Assembly: GCA_964606405.1 (NCBI GenBank)
Contig: CAZSGH010000013.1
Coordinates: 1-64,000, forward strand
Origin: GCA-002282575 sp964606405
GTDB lineage: Bacteria > Pseudomonadota > Gammaproteobacteria > Thiomicrospirales > Thiomicrospiraceae
Direction of reading: 5' to 3'
DNA: 64,000 nucleotides
Both the position numbers and the translations under genes were made by a program. Positions 16,041 through 25,438 of the stretch are shown in pieces. The notes beneath the pieces are model-generated. The model was not told the DNA's origin. It ran no database searches and saw nothing but the letters and a program-made list of their open reading frames with translations. How positions within the stretch are numbered: position 1 is the first letter of the stretch; each line of letters begins with the position of its first letter.

Positions 16041-17003
16041 ATGAACTTAAATTTTTTAGATTTTGAACAACCCATTGCAGAATTAGAAGCAAAAATTGAT
16101 GATTTACGTCATAGTGTTTCTGATAGTGGTCTTGATTTAAATGAAGAAATTCATCAACTTCGCGATAAGAGTCGTCAGTTAACACAACAGATTTTTGGCA
16201 AGTTGACCGACTGGCAAGTGGTGCAGTTGTCACGCCATCCACAGCGTCCTTATACATTAGATTATGTTCGTAATATGTGCGATGAGTTCCATGAGTTACA
16301 TGGTGATCGTGCGTTTGCTGATGATGAAGCCATTGTTGGCGGTTTGGCGCGTATCGATGGCATTTCTGTGATGATTATTGGGCACGAAAAGGGGCGCGAC
16401 ACGAATGAGAAAATTCGTCGCAACTTTGGTATGCCAAAACCTGAAGGTTATCGTAAAGCCTTACGTTTAATGAAAATGGCGGAGCGTTTTGGCTTGCCGA
16501 TTTTAACCTTTATTGATACGCCTGGGGCTTATCCTGGGATTAATGCCGAAGAGCGTGGTCAGAGTGAAGCGATTGCGCGCAACCTGATCGAAATGGCAGA
16601 ATTAAAGGTGCCTGTGTTGTGTACTGTCATTGGTGAAGGTGGTTCTGGTGGGGCGCTTGCCATTGGTGTGGGCGATGTTACGATGATGATGCAATACAGT
16701 GTTTATTCTGTTATTTCTCCTGAGGGCTGTGCCTCAATTTTGTGGAAGAGTGCGGATAAGGCATCGGAGGCTGCTAAGGCGTTGGGCATGACGGCACAGC
16801 GTTTAATGGAGTTAGGGTTGGTTGATGAAATTGTTGGTGAACCTTTGGGTGCAGCGCATCGCCATCCTGAACAGGCTGCTGAAAACTTAAAGCAAAAGTT
16901 GTTAGCGCAACTGAAGCACTTTCAGGCGATGCCTGTTGATGATTTAGTCAAACGTCGTTACGACCGTTATATGAAATATGGGCATTTTACAACTGCCGCT
17001 TAA
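16041..17003 (+). CDS. accA: Acetyl-CoA carboxylase carboxyltransferase subunit alpha
   Basis: Subunit of 320 residues that, with AccD, moves the carboxyl group from biotin to acetyl-CoA to make malonyl-CoA, the first step of fatty acid synthesis. N-terminal helical region (FLDFEQPIAELEAKI), then the crotonase-like fold with RPYTLDYV, GRDTNEKIRRNFGM, TPGAYPGINAEERGQ and GEGGSGGALAIGVGD. Length equals that of E. coli AccA (319). Followed by tilS with a 4-bp gap, as in many gammaproteobacteria. Confidence 0.97.
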   Translation: MNLNFLDFEQPIAELEAKIDDLRHSVSDSGLDLNEEIHQLRDKSRQLTQQIFGKLTDWQVVQLSRHPQRPYTLDYVRNMCDEFHELHGDRAFADDEAIVGGLARIDGISVMIIGHEKGRDTNEKIRRNFGMPKPEGYRKALRLMKMAERFGLPILTFIDTPGAYPGINAEERGQSEAIARNLIEMAELKVPVLCTVIGEGGSGGALAIGVGDVTMMMQYSVYSVISPEGCASILWKSADKASEAAKALGMTAQRLMELGLVDEIVGEPLGAAHRHPEQAAENLKQKLLAQLKHFQAMPVDDLVKRRYDRYMKYGHFTTAA

Positions 17004-17007
17004 TACG

Positions 17008-18333
17008 ATGTTGTTGCCGATCAATACACCTCAAACAGCCTGCCCGATTGCGCAGGCTGTTTCGTTTTTACTGACACAAACTGGTTCGCGATCTTTGGTG
17101 CTGGCATTTAGTGGTGGTATGGATTCGACTGTACTCTTACATGAATTGGCTAAGCAGAAGGCGAATCTTATCGCTGTGCATATCCATCATGGATTGCAAG
17201 CGATTGCAGATGATTGGTTGGTTCATTGTCAGGCGCAAGCGCAAGCTCGCTCGATTCCTTTCTATGGCGTTCGTGTTCAGGTTGCGGATACAAAGCGTCG
17301 CGGTTTAGAAGATAGGGCGCGAGAAGCTCGTTATGCTGCGCTCTGGCAGCAAGTTGCGCTGGATGGTGTGTTGTTAACGGCTCATCATCAGCGCGATCAG
17401 GCAGAAACCTTTTTATTGCGTGCCTTACGCGGCGCAGGTGTTGCTGGATTGGGCGGTATTAAGTCGTGGCAAAACCGAGATGCGGGGCGCAGTTTGGTTC
17501 GCCCTTTATTATCTGTTTCTTATCGACAGATGCAAGACTATGCAAATAAAGAAGGCTTGTCGTGGATTGAAGATCCAACAAATAACGATGGCTTTGCCTT
17601 GCGTAATAGGGTTAGACACGAGGTGTTGCCCATGATGACGTCACTCGCTCAGCAGAGCGAGTCGCAATTAGCAATGGCGGCACAACATGCACAAGAAGCC
17701 TCTGTATTGTTACAACTGGTTGGGCAAGAAGATTGGCTGAAATGTCGGTTGAACGATTTTTCTTGGGATGTTTTTATGTGGCGTGCGATGCCTTGGTTGC
17801 GCGCTAAGAATGCGTTGATGACAGTGTGGCAGAGTCAGGCTGGTGTGAGTTTGTCGGTTGCTCAGTGGCAACAAGTTGAGCAGCAGTTTTATCATGTTGG
17901 GCGAGATGACGCACATCCCCGTTTTTGCTATCAGGGTTGGTGTTTGTTGATTGATGGTGCTAAGGGCTATTTTTTGCCAGAAATGGCGCTGCTTGTCCCC
18001 AATGTCATTGTGAATTGGCAATTCAGCGGCATAGAGCAGCGGGCTTGGGGTAAATTAGCCAGTTTGGTAGGGAATAACGCATTAACCCATCGCGGATTAA
18101 CCATTAAATCAAGACAGGGTGGCGAGACGATTAAAACGACTCAGGGAACGATGACACTTAAAAAATGGCTACAGACGCAACGCCTTCCTGCATGGCAAAA
18201 AGAAATGTGGCCTGTTGTTTACGATGCCCAAACCAATAAGCTATTGGGTTGGGCAAATATGCCAGAAGACTGGTGGACGGACAAGATAGTTAGAATAAAG
18301 ATTAAGTGGCGTCTTTCTGATCATCAGGAATAA
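17008..18333 (+). CDS. tilS: tRNA(Ile)-lysidine synthase TilS
   Basis: Adds lysine to C34 of tRNA-Ile(CAU) so that it reads AUA; essential in bacteria. 441 residues from the ATG at 17008, which follows the accA stop by four bases; an in-frame ATG 30 bases upstream inside accA is less likely. The PP-loop SGGMDS is at residues 35-40, with AHHQRDQAETFLLRALRGAG and WIEDPTNND typical of TilS. The C-terminal domain ends near WWTDKIVRIKI. The last 32 bp overlap the 3' end of the LysR gene on the other strand. Confidence 0.95.
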   Translation: MLLPINTPQTACPIAQAVSFLLTQTGSRSLVLAFSGGMDSTVLLHELAKQKANLIAVHIHHGLQAIADDWLVHCQAQAQARSIPFYGVRVQVADTKRRGLEDRAREARYAALWQQVALDGVLLTAHHQRDQAETFLLRALRGAGVAGLGGIKSWQNRDAGRSLVRPLLSVSYRQMQDYANKEGLSWIEDPTNNDGFALRNRVRHEVLPMMTSLAQQSESQLAMAAQHAQEASVLLQLVGQEDWLKCRLNDFSWDVFMWRAMPWLRAKNALMTVWQSQAGVSLSVAQWQQVEQQFYHVGRDDAHPRFCYQGWCLLIDGAKGYFLPEMALLVPNVIVNWQFSGIEQRAWGKLASLVGNNALTHRGLTIKSRQGGETIKTTQGTMTLKKWLQTQRLPAWQKEMWPVVYDAQTNKLLGWANMPEDWWTDKIVRIKIKWRLSDHQE

Positions 18334-19246
18334 TAAAACCTTCTAATCGAGATTGTTCTTTGCAATATTCTTCTGCAAATTCTAATAACTCACCAACCGC
18401 GCGATGACGGAACTTGTGACGTTGACGAACGTGCGAGAAAGGACGCATGAGCGGCGGATTTAACGATAAGGCAACAAGACTGTCTAGCTTTAATTCTTTT
18501 CCGAGCGTAGTGCGAGACGTAATGGCAACACCAACACCACTTTCGACTGCCATTTTAATCGATTCAGGGCTGCCCAGTTCCATGACAATATTAAAGTCGA
18601 TAAAGTTCATGCCTGCATTTTTCATGTACTCGTCGATAACAGAGCGAGAGCCAGAACCTTCTTCGCGCAGAATAAAAGGGTACTGCGTTAACTGTTCGGG
18701 ACGAATGGTTTTGAATTTTGCTAGAGGATGATCGGGAGGAGCTATGACCACCATTTCATCGAGACGGCAAGCCTTAACTTCGAGGTTTTTATTGTAAACA
18801 GGGGCTTCAACGATACCTAAGTCGAGCATGTTGTTTTCGACCATTGATACAATGGCATCAGTATTACCAACCTGTAATCGCAGGCTTACATCGGGGTGGT
18901 TCTTTTTGAAAGCACCCAACAGCCTTGGCAGCATGTATTCGGCAATCGTCGTACTGGCACCAATGACTAATGCACCACTAACATCACCCGTTAATTCTTT
19001 TACATCGTTTGCCATTTTGGCATACATTTCGAGAATTTGTTCTGCGTAATCGTAAACGGTGCGACCAGCATCGGTTAAGGTGATTTTGCTGTGTGTTCGG
19101 TCAAATAGGCGCGTATTGAAGAAGTCTTCTAACTGCTTAATTTGAAAGGTAACGGCTGGCTGCGTCATATGCAGAATTTCTGCCGCTTTGGTAAAGCTCA
19201 TAACACGAGCCACCGTATGGAACACTTGCAGTCGACGATCTGCCAT
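18302..19246 (-). CDS. LysR-family transcriptional regulator
   Basis: Regulator of 314 residues. A winged-helix DNA-binding domain lies at residues 1-60 (FTKAAEILHMTQPAVTFQIKQLEDFF), followed by a linker helix and a periplasmic-binding-like effector domain from about residue 90. The sequence (GALVIGASTTIAEYMLPRLL, LREEGSGSR) is closest to the CbbR/YeiE-like branch, but the effector and targets cannot be told from sequence. Convergent with tilS, overlapping its 3' end by 32 bp. The upstream neighbour, gcvH, is on the same strand, 66 bp away. Confidence 0.92.
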   Translation of the reverse strand: MADRRLQVFHTVARVMSFTKAAEILHMTQPAVTFQIKQLEDFFNTRLFDRTHSKITLTDAGRTVYDYAEQILEMYAKMANDVKELTGDVSGALVIGASTTIAEYMLPRLLGAFKKNHPDVSLRLQVGNTDAIVSMVENNMLDLGIVEAPVYNKNLEVKACRLDEMVVIAPPDHPLAKFKTIRPEQLTQYPFILREEGSGSRSVIDEYMKNAGMNFIDFNIVMELGSPESIKMAVESGVGVAITSRTTLGKELKLDSLVALSLNPPLMRPFSHVRQRHKFRHRAVGELLEFAEEYCKEQSRLEGFIIPDDQKDAT

Positions 19247-19312
19247 GACATTGACCTTTATGAATTTTACTTATCGTGTAATATAAAAAACTTGGGTAAG
19301 AAAGTAAAGCTT

Positions 19313-19690
19313 TTATTCAACGTTTGCTTCGTATTCTTGCGCACTCAGGAGCTTTTCGCCCATAACATCGTTTGTTTTAATGCGGAATAACCAACCATCG
19401 TTATAGGGTTCATCGTTAATCAATTCTGGTGTATCGCTCAGTTTATGGTTGATTGCTATGATTTCCCCCGTTACAGGTGCGTGTACGTCAGAGGCAGCCT
19501 TAACTGATTCCAACACACAACAAGCTTGTCCTGCAATCACGTGAGTACCAATAGCTGGTAAGTCGGCATGTACCACATCGCCTAAAGCTTGCTGGGCATA
19601 GTCACTGATGCCAACAGAGACACTGTCTTCTGTTAATGCGATTAGCCATTCATGTGTTGGTGCATAGCGTCGATCATTAGGGTGATTCAT
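19313..19690 (-). CDS. gcvH: Glycine cleavage system H protein
   Basis: Lipoyl carrier of 125 residues that shuttles the aminomethyl group between the P, T and L proteins of glycine cleavage. The lipoylated lysine is Lys64 in LESVKAASD; the opening YAPTHEWL is typical. No gcvP or gcvT gene is in the window, so this copy is detached from its partners; a lipoate-relay role is also possible. Good ribosome site AAGGAAG. Its start overlaps the end of the ion-channel gene by 14 bp, so they are probably in one transcript. Confidence 0.95.
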   Translation of the reverse strand: MNHPNDRRYAPTHEWLIALTEDSVSVGISDYAQQALGDVVHADLPAIGTHVIAGQACCVLESVKAASDVHAPVTGEIIAINHKLSDTPELINDEPYNDGWLFRIKTNDVMGEKLLSAQEYEANVE

Positions 19691-20585
19691 GTTCTTCCTT
19701 TGTGTTGTGCTCTAGTTTATGGAGGTGTTGAACTTGCGCGGCTTGCATCAGTTGAATCATTGTTTCTAAATGCAACATGCGATCGTTCATTTTATCAAGC
19801 ATTTCTTCAATGCGCTTGTCTTCTCGTTCGGTGAGTTCGCTCAGCTTTCGTTGATTTTGGCGAACGAGATTCAGAATATCACGTTCTCGCATCAGTTCTT
19901 CTTCTCCGACCATGTAAGCAGCGAGTTGTGCCGTGAGGAGTGAAAAGAATACTGCACCGAGAATAATAATAACAGCACCAAAGATACGACCTTCTGTTGT
20001 TGTTGGTACAACATCACCATAACCGACGGTTGCCATCGTAACCACTGCCCACCACAGACCATCCTCGACAGTTTTGACGTTGGGGTCAATGGAATGCATG
20101 ATAATGCCGCCTAAAATGACAATAATCACGAAGGCAATGGCAATAGCGCCAATTTGGCTTACTTTAAAAATGCGCTGTAACATTTTATGCAGTTCGGACA
20201 AGTAGCGTGCCACCAGCATAAATTGTAATACTCTAAGTACTACTGCGTAGGGGATAACGCTCAAAATCATCGGAAATGTCAAAACTAAAATAGGAATATT
20301 GAGCCAATTGGTTTTGATGTAATGAATGCGATTACGGACAAACAGTAAAATGAGGGTGATTTCGGCAACTAACACTAGCCAAATCAGCCAACTACCAAAG
20401 ATTACCCAATCTTCGACTAATTGAATTTGTTTGCTATCCAGATACCACAATATGGGCATGACAATAATGGCTATAGCAACCAATAGTTTAAATAGATTGT
20501 TTAATTTAAGGGCGGTCGGGTGCTCATCGGGCGAGACTCCCGCCAAACCAAAGGCGTGAAAAAAAGCACGTGTTTTATGAATCAT
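19677..20585 (-). CDS. Voltage-gated-type potassium channel with coiled-coil tail
   Basis: Protein of 302 residues with six predicted membrane segments (about 31-50, 58-85, 95-112, 115-135, 145-166, 202-225). The K+ selectivity filter TVGYGD is at 186-191, between the last two. The S4-like segment (VVLRVLQFMLVARYL) has few positive charges, so voltage sensing is uncertain. Residues 228-290 form a charged coiled coil, likely for tetramer assembly. It follows the ubiquinone hydroxylase gene with a 4-bp overlap and overlaps gcvH by 14 bp. Confidence 0.92.
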   Translation of the reverse strand: MIHKTRAFFHAFGLAGVSPDEHPTALKLNNLFKLLVAIAIIVMPILWYLDSKQIQLVEDWVIFGSWLIWLVLVAEITLILLFVRNRIHYIKTNWLNIPILVLTFPMILSVIPYAVVLRVLQFMLVARYLSELHKMLQRIFKVSQIGAIAIAFVIIVILGGIIMHSIDPNVKTVEDGLWWAVVTMATVGYGDVVPTTTEGRIFGAVIIILGAVFFSLLTAQLAAYMVGEEELMRERDILNLVRQNQRKLSELTEREDKRIEEMLDKMNDRMLHLETMIQLMQAAQVQHLHKLEHNTKEEHESP

Positions 20586-21772
20586 GCCCGAAGACCTGTT
20601 AAACGACCGCGCAGGGTAACACTCGACAAGAGGGTGCTAACCACGGGGTTTTTGGCGAATGGCTTACTTAAATTGCGCAAGCTATTACTGATAGGTTGAT
20701 CTGAAAACAACCAGTTAATGCTTTCCATGCCACGTTGAACGAGGGTTGCATCATGTTTACGGGCGCGCTCAATGCGTGACAAAACACGCAAGTCATGAAT
20801 GGGTTGCCCGTGGGCAAGGGCGTATGCAAGTGTGTCTCGCAGCGCAATGACATCGAGTAAACCAAGATTCACGCCTTGCCCTGCTTGTGGGTGAACGGTA
20901 TGGGCTGCGTCGCCAATGAGCAGGGTATGGGCTTGTGCATATTGCTGGCTTTGGCGACGAATCAGCGGAAAGGATGCCAGTGTGTCAATCGGACTTAACT
21001 GCCCCAGCAACCCCGCAGAGGCATGTGTCATCGCCGCAGCTTGTTCGTTGGTATTGCTTGCACAGTGCAAGGGTGCTTCTTCTGGTGTTACATACCAAGC
21101 AATCGAGCAGGTATGAGATGATAGTGGCAACAAGGCAAAAATGCCTTGTTCGCTGTAGTGCTGCCAGCAAGCCTGTTGATGCGGTTTTTCTGTGCGGACA
21201 TTACCAACGATACAATGTTGTTGGTAGTCATTGATGTCTTGTTCAATGCCCATCCATTGGCGTACTTGGCTGTGTGCACCGTCGGCACCAATGAGTAATG
21301 GGCTGTGTAGCTCAGTGCCATTATCAAGGTTAAGCCGCCAGTTTCCTTGCCCATCTTGTGTAGCCTGTTTGGTTTGGGCAATGTAAAGGGTGCAATTGGG
21401 ATGCTGAACCAGCGAATCCCAAATGGCAGCAGCCATGACATCATTTTCGATGATGTGCCCTAAGTTGGGTTCGTGTAGGTCGTGTGCTGAGAGTTGTGTT
21501 GCAAAGCCTTGCCAGTCTTGAATGCGCATGTCGATAAAGGGGGTGATACGTCTGGCGGTAATGGCATCCCAAACCCCTAAGGATTTTAGCAAATTTTCGG
21601 AGCTGCGCTGGATCGCACTGATGCGTAAGCTGTAAGGCTCGTTTTCATCAAATTCACGTTTGACGGGGCGTGTTTCAATGAGTGCAACCTTTAAACCAAG
21701 CTGGCTTAATGTCAATGCGGCTGCCGCACCGACCATGCCGCCACCCAAAATGATTACATTATGTTGTTTCAT
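20582..21772 (-). CDS. UbiI/UbiF-type FAD-dependent ubiquinone hydroxylase
   Basis: Flavoprotein monooxygenase of 396 residues in the UbiH/UbiF/VisC/COQ6 family. Rossmann motif GGGMVGAAAAL at the start; GADGAHSQVRQ in the middle; the FAD ribityl motif GDAAHTVHPQAGQGVNLG near residue 295. Position directly after ubiH (2 bp) matches visC/ubiI, which performs C5 hydroxylation of the ubiquinone ring, but UbiF (C6) cannot be excluded from sequence alone, so no symbol is given. Part of the run ygfB-pepP-ubiH-this gene-channel-gcvH. Confidence 0.9.
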   Translation of the reverse strand: MKQHNVIILGGGMVGAAAALTLSQLGLKVALIETRPVKREFDENEPYSLRISAIQRSSENLLKSLGVWDAITARRITPFIDMRIQDWQGFATQLSAHDLHEPNLGHIIENDVMAAAIWDSLVQHPNCTLYIAQTKQATQDGQGNWRLNLDNGTELHSPLLIGADGAHSQVRQWMGIEQDINDYQQHCIVGNVRTEKPHQQACWQHYSEQGIFALLPLSSHTCSIAWYVTPEEAPLHCASNTNEQAAAMTHASAGLLGQLSPIDTLASFPLIRRQSQQYAQAHTLLIGDAAHTVHPQAGQGVNLGLLDVIALRDTLAYALAHGQPIHDLRVLSRIERARKHDATLVQRGMESINWLFSDQPISNSLRNLSKPFAKNPVVSTLLSSVTLRGRLTGLRA

Positions 21773-21774
21773 CG

Positions 21775-22947
21775 CTAATATCCCATTGCCATGCGTGTGA
21801 TGCGATGTTTGAGTGGCCGCGCAAACGCTAACAACCCCATGCCGACACTGGCTGCGCTACGCACTAACGTCGATGGATGACTAAACAAGGTCACTAAACC
21901 GTGGGTAAAGTTCATGGTGTGCTTGTGATCGTGGGCACGAGAGGTTGCAAGGTCGAACCAAGCAAGGGTGTTGGCATCTTCTGCCCAGTTGTAAACAGCA
22001 GCTATGTCACGAATACCGAGATTTAATCCTTGCCCAGCCACAGGATGTTGGGTGTGAGCGGCATTGCCCATGAGTAAACAGCGTCCTTGCTGAATCTCGT
22101 TGGCGCGAATTTCGACCAATGGGTAATGCACAATCGCATCAAGTTGGACGATATTGCCCAATTGACGACCGAGTTGATGATTAACGCGCTGCAACAGTTC
22201 ATCGGTTGCTAAGGCTTGCGTTATTTCACTGTCTTCGCTTGGATAGCAGTAAACGACTTTTGCTTGATTGTCCGTTTTCATCGGCAATAAGGCGGTAGGA
22301 CCTTGGGCGGTAAAACGCTCAATAGCTAAGTGATCATGTGGCTGGGCAAGGGTAGCAACACCTGTCATTAACTGATGTGGGTAGTGACGTGTTTGGCTTT
22401 CGATATTCAGTTGTTGACGCACCCAAGAATGCGCGCCATCGGCAGCAAATAGGGTGTCGGCTTGCCAGTGTTGCGTGTGTTCACCAGATGTTCCCGATAG
22501 GTTAACCTGCGTTGCGGTTTGATGAATTTGCTCTAGTTTTATACCGCCGATGAGCTGCACGGATGTTTTTGCAAGGGCGGCAAACAGATGTTCGCCGAGT
22601 GTCTGTTGCGATAGGGTGTAGCCGAGTGCAGCTACCTTCATTTCAGTATGCGTCATGCTTAAACAGCCAAAGTTATCTTGCGATGAGCTATGGATGCTTA
22701 AAATAGGTGTTAGTTCTGCCATCAACTCGGGTAGTAGCTGTGTTTGTGCTAACCAATCGACGCTGCCAGCTGTTAGGGCAAGTTGGCGACTATCGTAACT
22801 TTTTGGCATTCCTTGCGAGAAGTCGTGTTGTTCAATCAGAGTAATCTGCCAGCCGCGCCGATTGAGTGCCAATGCCAATAAAGCGCCGACGGGACCCGCG
22901 CCGACAATGATAGCGCTATGTGGCTTAACTAGGCTTTTTGCATCCAT
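21775..22947 (-). CDS. ubiH: 2-octaprenyl-6-methoxyphenol hydroxylase UbiH
   Basis: Flavoprotein of 390 residues for C1 hydroxylation in aerobic ubiquinone synthesis. N-terminal FAD-binding GAGPVGALLAL (from residue 16), middle motif AADGAHSWVRQQL, and GNAAHTQHPVAGQGLNLG near residue 290. The Asn in GNAAH, in place of the Asp of most relatives, is characteristic of UbiH. It overlaps the end of pepP by 19 bp and is followed after 2 bp by the second hydroxylase. Tightly packed operon. Confidence 0.93.
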   Translation of the reverse strand: MDAKSLVKPHSAIIVGAGPVGALLALALNRRGWQITLIEQHDFSQGMPKSYDSRQLALTAGSVDWLAQTQLLPELMAELTPILSIHSSSQDNFGCLSMTHTEMKVAALGYTLSQQTLGEHLFAALAKTSVQLIGGIKLEQIHQTATQVNLSGTSGEHTQHWQADTLFAADGAHSWVRQQLNIESQTRHYPHQLMTGVATLAQPHDHLAIERFTAQGPTALLPMKTDNQAKVVYCYPSEDSEITQALATDELLQRVNHQLGRQLGNIVQLDAIVHYPLVEIRANEIQQGRCLLMGNAAHTQHPVAGQGLNLGIRDIAAVYNWAEDANTLAWFDLATSRAHDHKHTMNFTHGLVTLFSHPSTLVRSAASVGMGLLAFARPLKHRITRMAMGY

Positions 22948-24239
22948 GCTTCTATCTCGCTGCGTTTACGAGGCAATCCTGCCGTTAGGCAGGTATAGCC
23001 TGTGGGGGTTACTAACACACTGTCTTCGATACGGATACCAATGCCACGCCATTGCTCAGCAACGGTTGTGTTGTCGGGCGCAATATAAAGCCCAGGTTCG
23101 ACCGTTAATGCCATGCCTGTTTGCAGGGGACGCCAGTTGCCTTGTTGTTTGTAAGCCCCTACATCGTGGACATCGCAGCCAAGCCAATGCCCTGTTTGGT
23201 GCATGTAAAATGGTTTGTAGCTTTCTTGCTCGATGATACTGTTAAGATCGCCTTGCAGCAAGCCCAAATCGAGTAAGCCTTGTGATAGCGTTTTCACTGC
23301 TTCTTGATGGGGGAGGTTGTAGGGTGTATCGGGGCGAATGACGGCAAAAGCAGCCTGTTGCGCTGCTAATACCAAATCATACAAGGCAGCTTGTGCTTTG
23401 TTAAACTTGCCGTTAATCGGGAAGGTATGGGTGCAGTCGCCTGCATAGCCATCAATTTCGGCACCTGCATCAATCAGCAATAAGTCTCCGTCACGCAATA
23501 AACTGTTGTTTTCATGGTAGTGCAAAATGCAGGCATTTTTACCGCCAGCAACAATGCTATCAAACGCCTGACGTGCCGCGCCTTGGTTGCGACATTCAAA
23601 CTCTAGCGCAGCTTGCACCTGATACTCATAACGTCCGACTGCAGTCGCCTTCATTGCGGCGACGTGACCCGCCACCGTCACTTGTGCGGCTTGCGTTAAG
23701 CCAAGCTGTGCAACGCTATCTTTGATAAGACGTTGTTCGTGCAATAAACCATCTAAATCATGAATGCCTTTGGGCGCTTCGACACCCTGACGAATACGGC
23801 GTTTGAGTTGTCCAATAATCGGCAATAGGCGTGTTGTCCAGTCGCTCGATTGTTCAAAACTCAGCCACAAATAAGCTTTATTGGCTAGCCAATCGGCAAG
23901 CAGTTTGTCCAGTTCGCCGATGTCATGGGCGCTATCGACTTGCAGGTGACTCGGTGCAGCATCGATACCCAGACGTAACCCATCCCATGTTTCACGTTCG
24001 GGGTTTTTGGGGCGCAAGCAGATGCGGCACTGTTGTTCGTCGGCTGTTTTGCACAAAATTAATAGGCTATCGGGTTCGTCAAAACCAGTTAGGTAATAAA
24101 AATCACTTTGCGCACGAAAAGAGTAGCCAGTATCGCGATTGCGTACTTGTTCGCTGCCAGAAGGAACGACAACCAATGAACCAACGGGTAGGGTGTCGAA
24201 GAGCATCTGACGACGTTGTGGGTAGATATTGGTTGACAT
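22929..24239 (-). CDS. pepP: Xaa-Pro aminopeptidase PepP
   Basis: Aminopeptidase P of 436 residues that removes N-terminal residues preceding proline. The C-terminal pita-bread domain shows the dimetal ligands: LIDAGAEIDGY and GDCTHTFPI (two Asp), GHWLGCDVHDVG (His), TVEPGLY (Glu) and GIRIEDSVLV (Glu). The N-terminal domain has FRAQSDFYYLTGF. Lies 2 bp after ygfB and overlaps ubiH, the usual gammaproteobacterial order. Confidence 0.96.
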   Translation of the reverse strand: MSTNIYPQRRQMLFDTLPVGSLVVVPSGSEQVRNRDTGYSFRAQSDFYYLTGFDEPDSLLILCKTADEQQCRICLRPKNPERETWDGLRLGIDAAPSHLQVDSAHDIGELDKLLADWLANKAYLWLSFEQSSDWTTRLLPIIGQLKRRIRQGVEAPKGIHDLDGLLHEQRLIKDSVAQLGLTQAAQVTVAGHVAAMKATAVGRYEYQVQAALEFECRNQGAARQAFDSIVAGGKNACILHYHENNSLLRDGDLLLIDAGAEIDGYAGDCTHTFPINGKFNKAQAALYDLVLAAQQAAFAVIRPDTPYNLPHQEAVKTLSQGLLDLGLLQGDLNSIIEQESYKPFYMHQTGHWLGCDVHDVGAYKQQGNWRPLQTGMALTVEPGLYIAPDNTTVAEQWRGIGIRIEDSVLVTPTGYTCLTAGLPRKRSEIEAWMQKA

Positions 24240-24241
24240 GT

Positions 24242-24799
24242 TTAATGAATCGTTTCTGGTTCTGGTTTGGGTGTTGCAACCAGTGCAATATGTTCAGCGA
24301 TATGTGCAGCAGCCATGCGCACATATTCGCTTAAGTCGACAAAGCTGGCTTCGTCTTCTTCACAATCGCTAACGCTGTTTTCATCGAGCTGACTGATATG
24401 CGTAATGTCTTCGATCCATTCGCGAAATTCTTTGGGCAGTGCCTTCCAGTTTTTGATGCGCTCACCTAGTCCCAAACCATACAAATAACCCTGACACCAT
24501 TGTTGCAGCGCCAAGGCTCGTAGTGTGAGCGCGGTTTCATCATCGGGAATAAGCAGCGTCATGGTTAACGGATCGTCATCTAATTGTGCTTGGCTATCGA
24601 CATGGATTTGCTGAAACGCCTTGAGTAACTCAGCGGGAATGCTGCTAATGTCAAACTCTTCGATGAGTGCATCAAGCCACAGTTTTAAGCTCCACTCTGC
24701 ATGACTGGTATTAAGACCGTGCCAAAAACCATGTAAAAAGGCAGCATCTTCACGAGCGAAGGCCGTTTTAAGCGAGGCATCTATTTGTGCGTAATTCAT
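24242..24799 (-). CDS. ygfB: UPF0149 family protein YgfB
   Basis: Helical protein of 185 residues in the UPF0149 (YgfB/YecA) family: AAFLHGFWHGL near the start, QWCQGYLYGLGL in the middle, an acidic stretch (SDCEEDEASFVDLSEYVRMA), and the C-terminal AAHIAEHIAL. First gene of the minus-strand pepP-ubi group and divergent from zapA, with 56 bp between start codons. In Pseudomonas a YgfB homologue affects antibiotic response; the general molecular role is not defined. Confidence 0.9.
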   Translation of the reverse strand: MNYAQIDASLKTAFAREDAAFLHGFWHGLNTSHAEWSLKLWLDALIEEFDISSIPAELLKAFQQIHVDSQAQLDDDPLTMTLLIPDDETALTLRALALQQWCQGYLYGLGLGERIKNWKALPKEFREWIEDITHISQLDENSVSDCEEDEASFVDLSEYVRMAAAHIAEHIALVATPKPEPETIH

Positions 24800-24855
24800 G
24801 TCGTTATTCTATAATGAGTGCATATTGAGCTTATTATCGCATTGAGGGTGATTGG

Positions 24856-25143
24856 ATGCAAAAAAATACCGTTTCTCTGCAGTTGGCAGGAAAAAAGTTT
24901 CAGGTTCCTTGTGCGCCAAATGATGCGCCTGATTTGCTGTTAGCAGCCGAAGCCGTTAACGCAGCACTCAAGAAGACACAAAGTACACAGCCTTTGGAAA
25001 TTCGTTTATTGATGTTGTCGCTCAATTTAAGCTATGAGCTATTGCAAGCAGATCGTTTCACTAAATCGTTAGAAAGTGATATTAGTATCGCCATGCGTCA
25101 GGTTCAGCGTATGTTAGAAGAACAAAAAAGTGAAGAGCAGTAA
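24856..25143 (+). CDS. zapA: Cell division protein ZapA
   Basis: Protein of 95 residues that bundles FtsZ filaments at midcell. N-terminal beta region (VSLQLAGKKFQVPCAPND), then a long C-terminal coiled-coil helix from about residue 55 to the end (LMLSLNLSYELLQADRF). The GAGGGTG ribosome site precedes the ATG. The 6S RNA gene follows directly, the classic gammaproteobacterial arrangement. Divergent from ygfB. Confidence 0.93.
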   Translation: MQKNTVSLQLAGKKFQVPCAPNDAPDLLLAAEAVNAALKKTQSTQPLEIRLLMLSLNLSYELLQADRFTKSLESDISIAMRQVQRMLEEQKSEEQ

Positions 25144-25221
25144 GACGTTAGTTTGGTCAGCTCAATTTAAGCAAAATTAATGCGTGCATCCCGTCGCTGC
25201 TTTGGTTAGAATGAATTAAAA

Positions 25222-25403
25222 GGCGTGTTCTGGATACTTAGTGAATTGCTGACGTACCCGGAGCCGATAAGCATTCTTTGGGGCTGAATTCCTGTCGGGG
25301 TGCGCGTCCTGCTTTGTCCAGGATACCTAGCCGACAGCTCTAGCCGCCACCTCTAAACTCTCGGGTTTAGGGACTATACGCAACACGGGTGTTTGGACAC
25401 GTC
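25222..25403 (+). ncRNA. ssrS: 6S RNA
   Basis: Regulatory RNA of about 182 nt that mimics an open promoter and binds sigma-70 RNA polymerase in stationary phase. It is identified by position between zapA and fau, by length, and by a closing stem in which GGCGTGTTC (25222-25230) pairs with GGACACGTC (25395-25403). The conserved GAGCCGATA block known from E. coli 6S lies near 25260. Upstream TAGAAT (25207-25212) is a fair -10 box. Downstream TTTTTTATT gives a termination tract. Exact ends are inferred from the stem. Confidence 0.9.
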
Positions 25404-25438
25404 TTTTTTATTATTATCGCCTATGGATATCATTTCTG

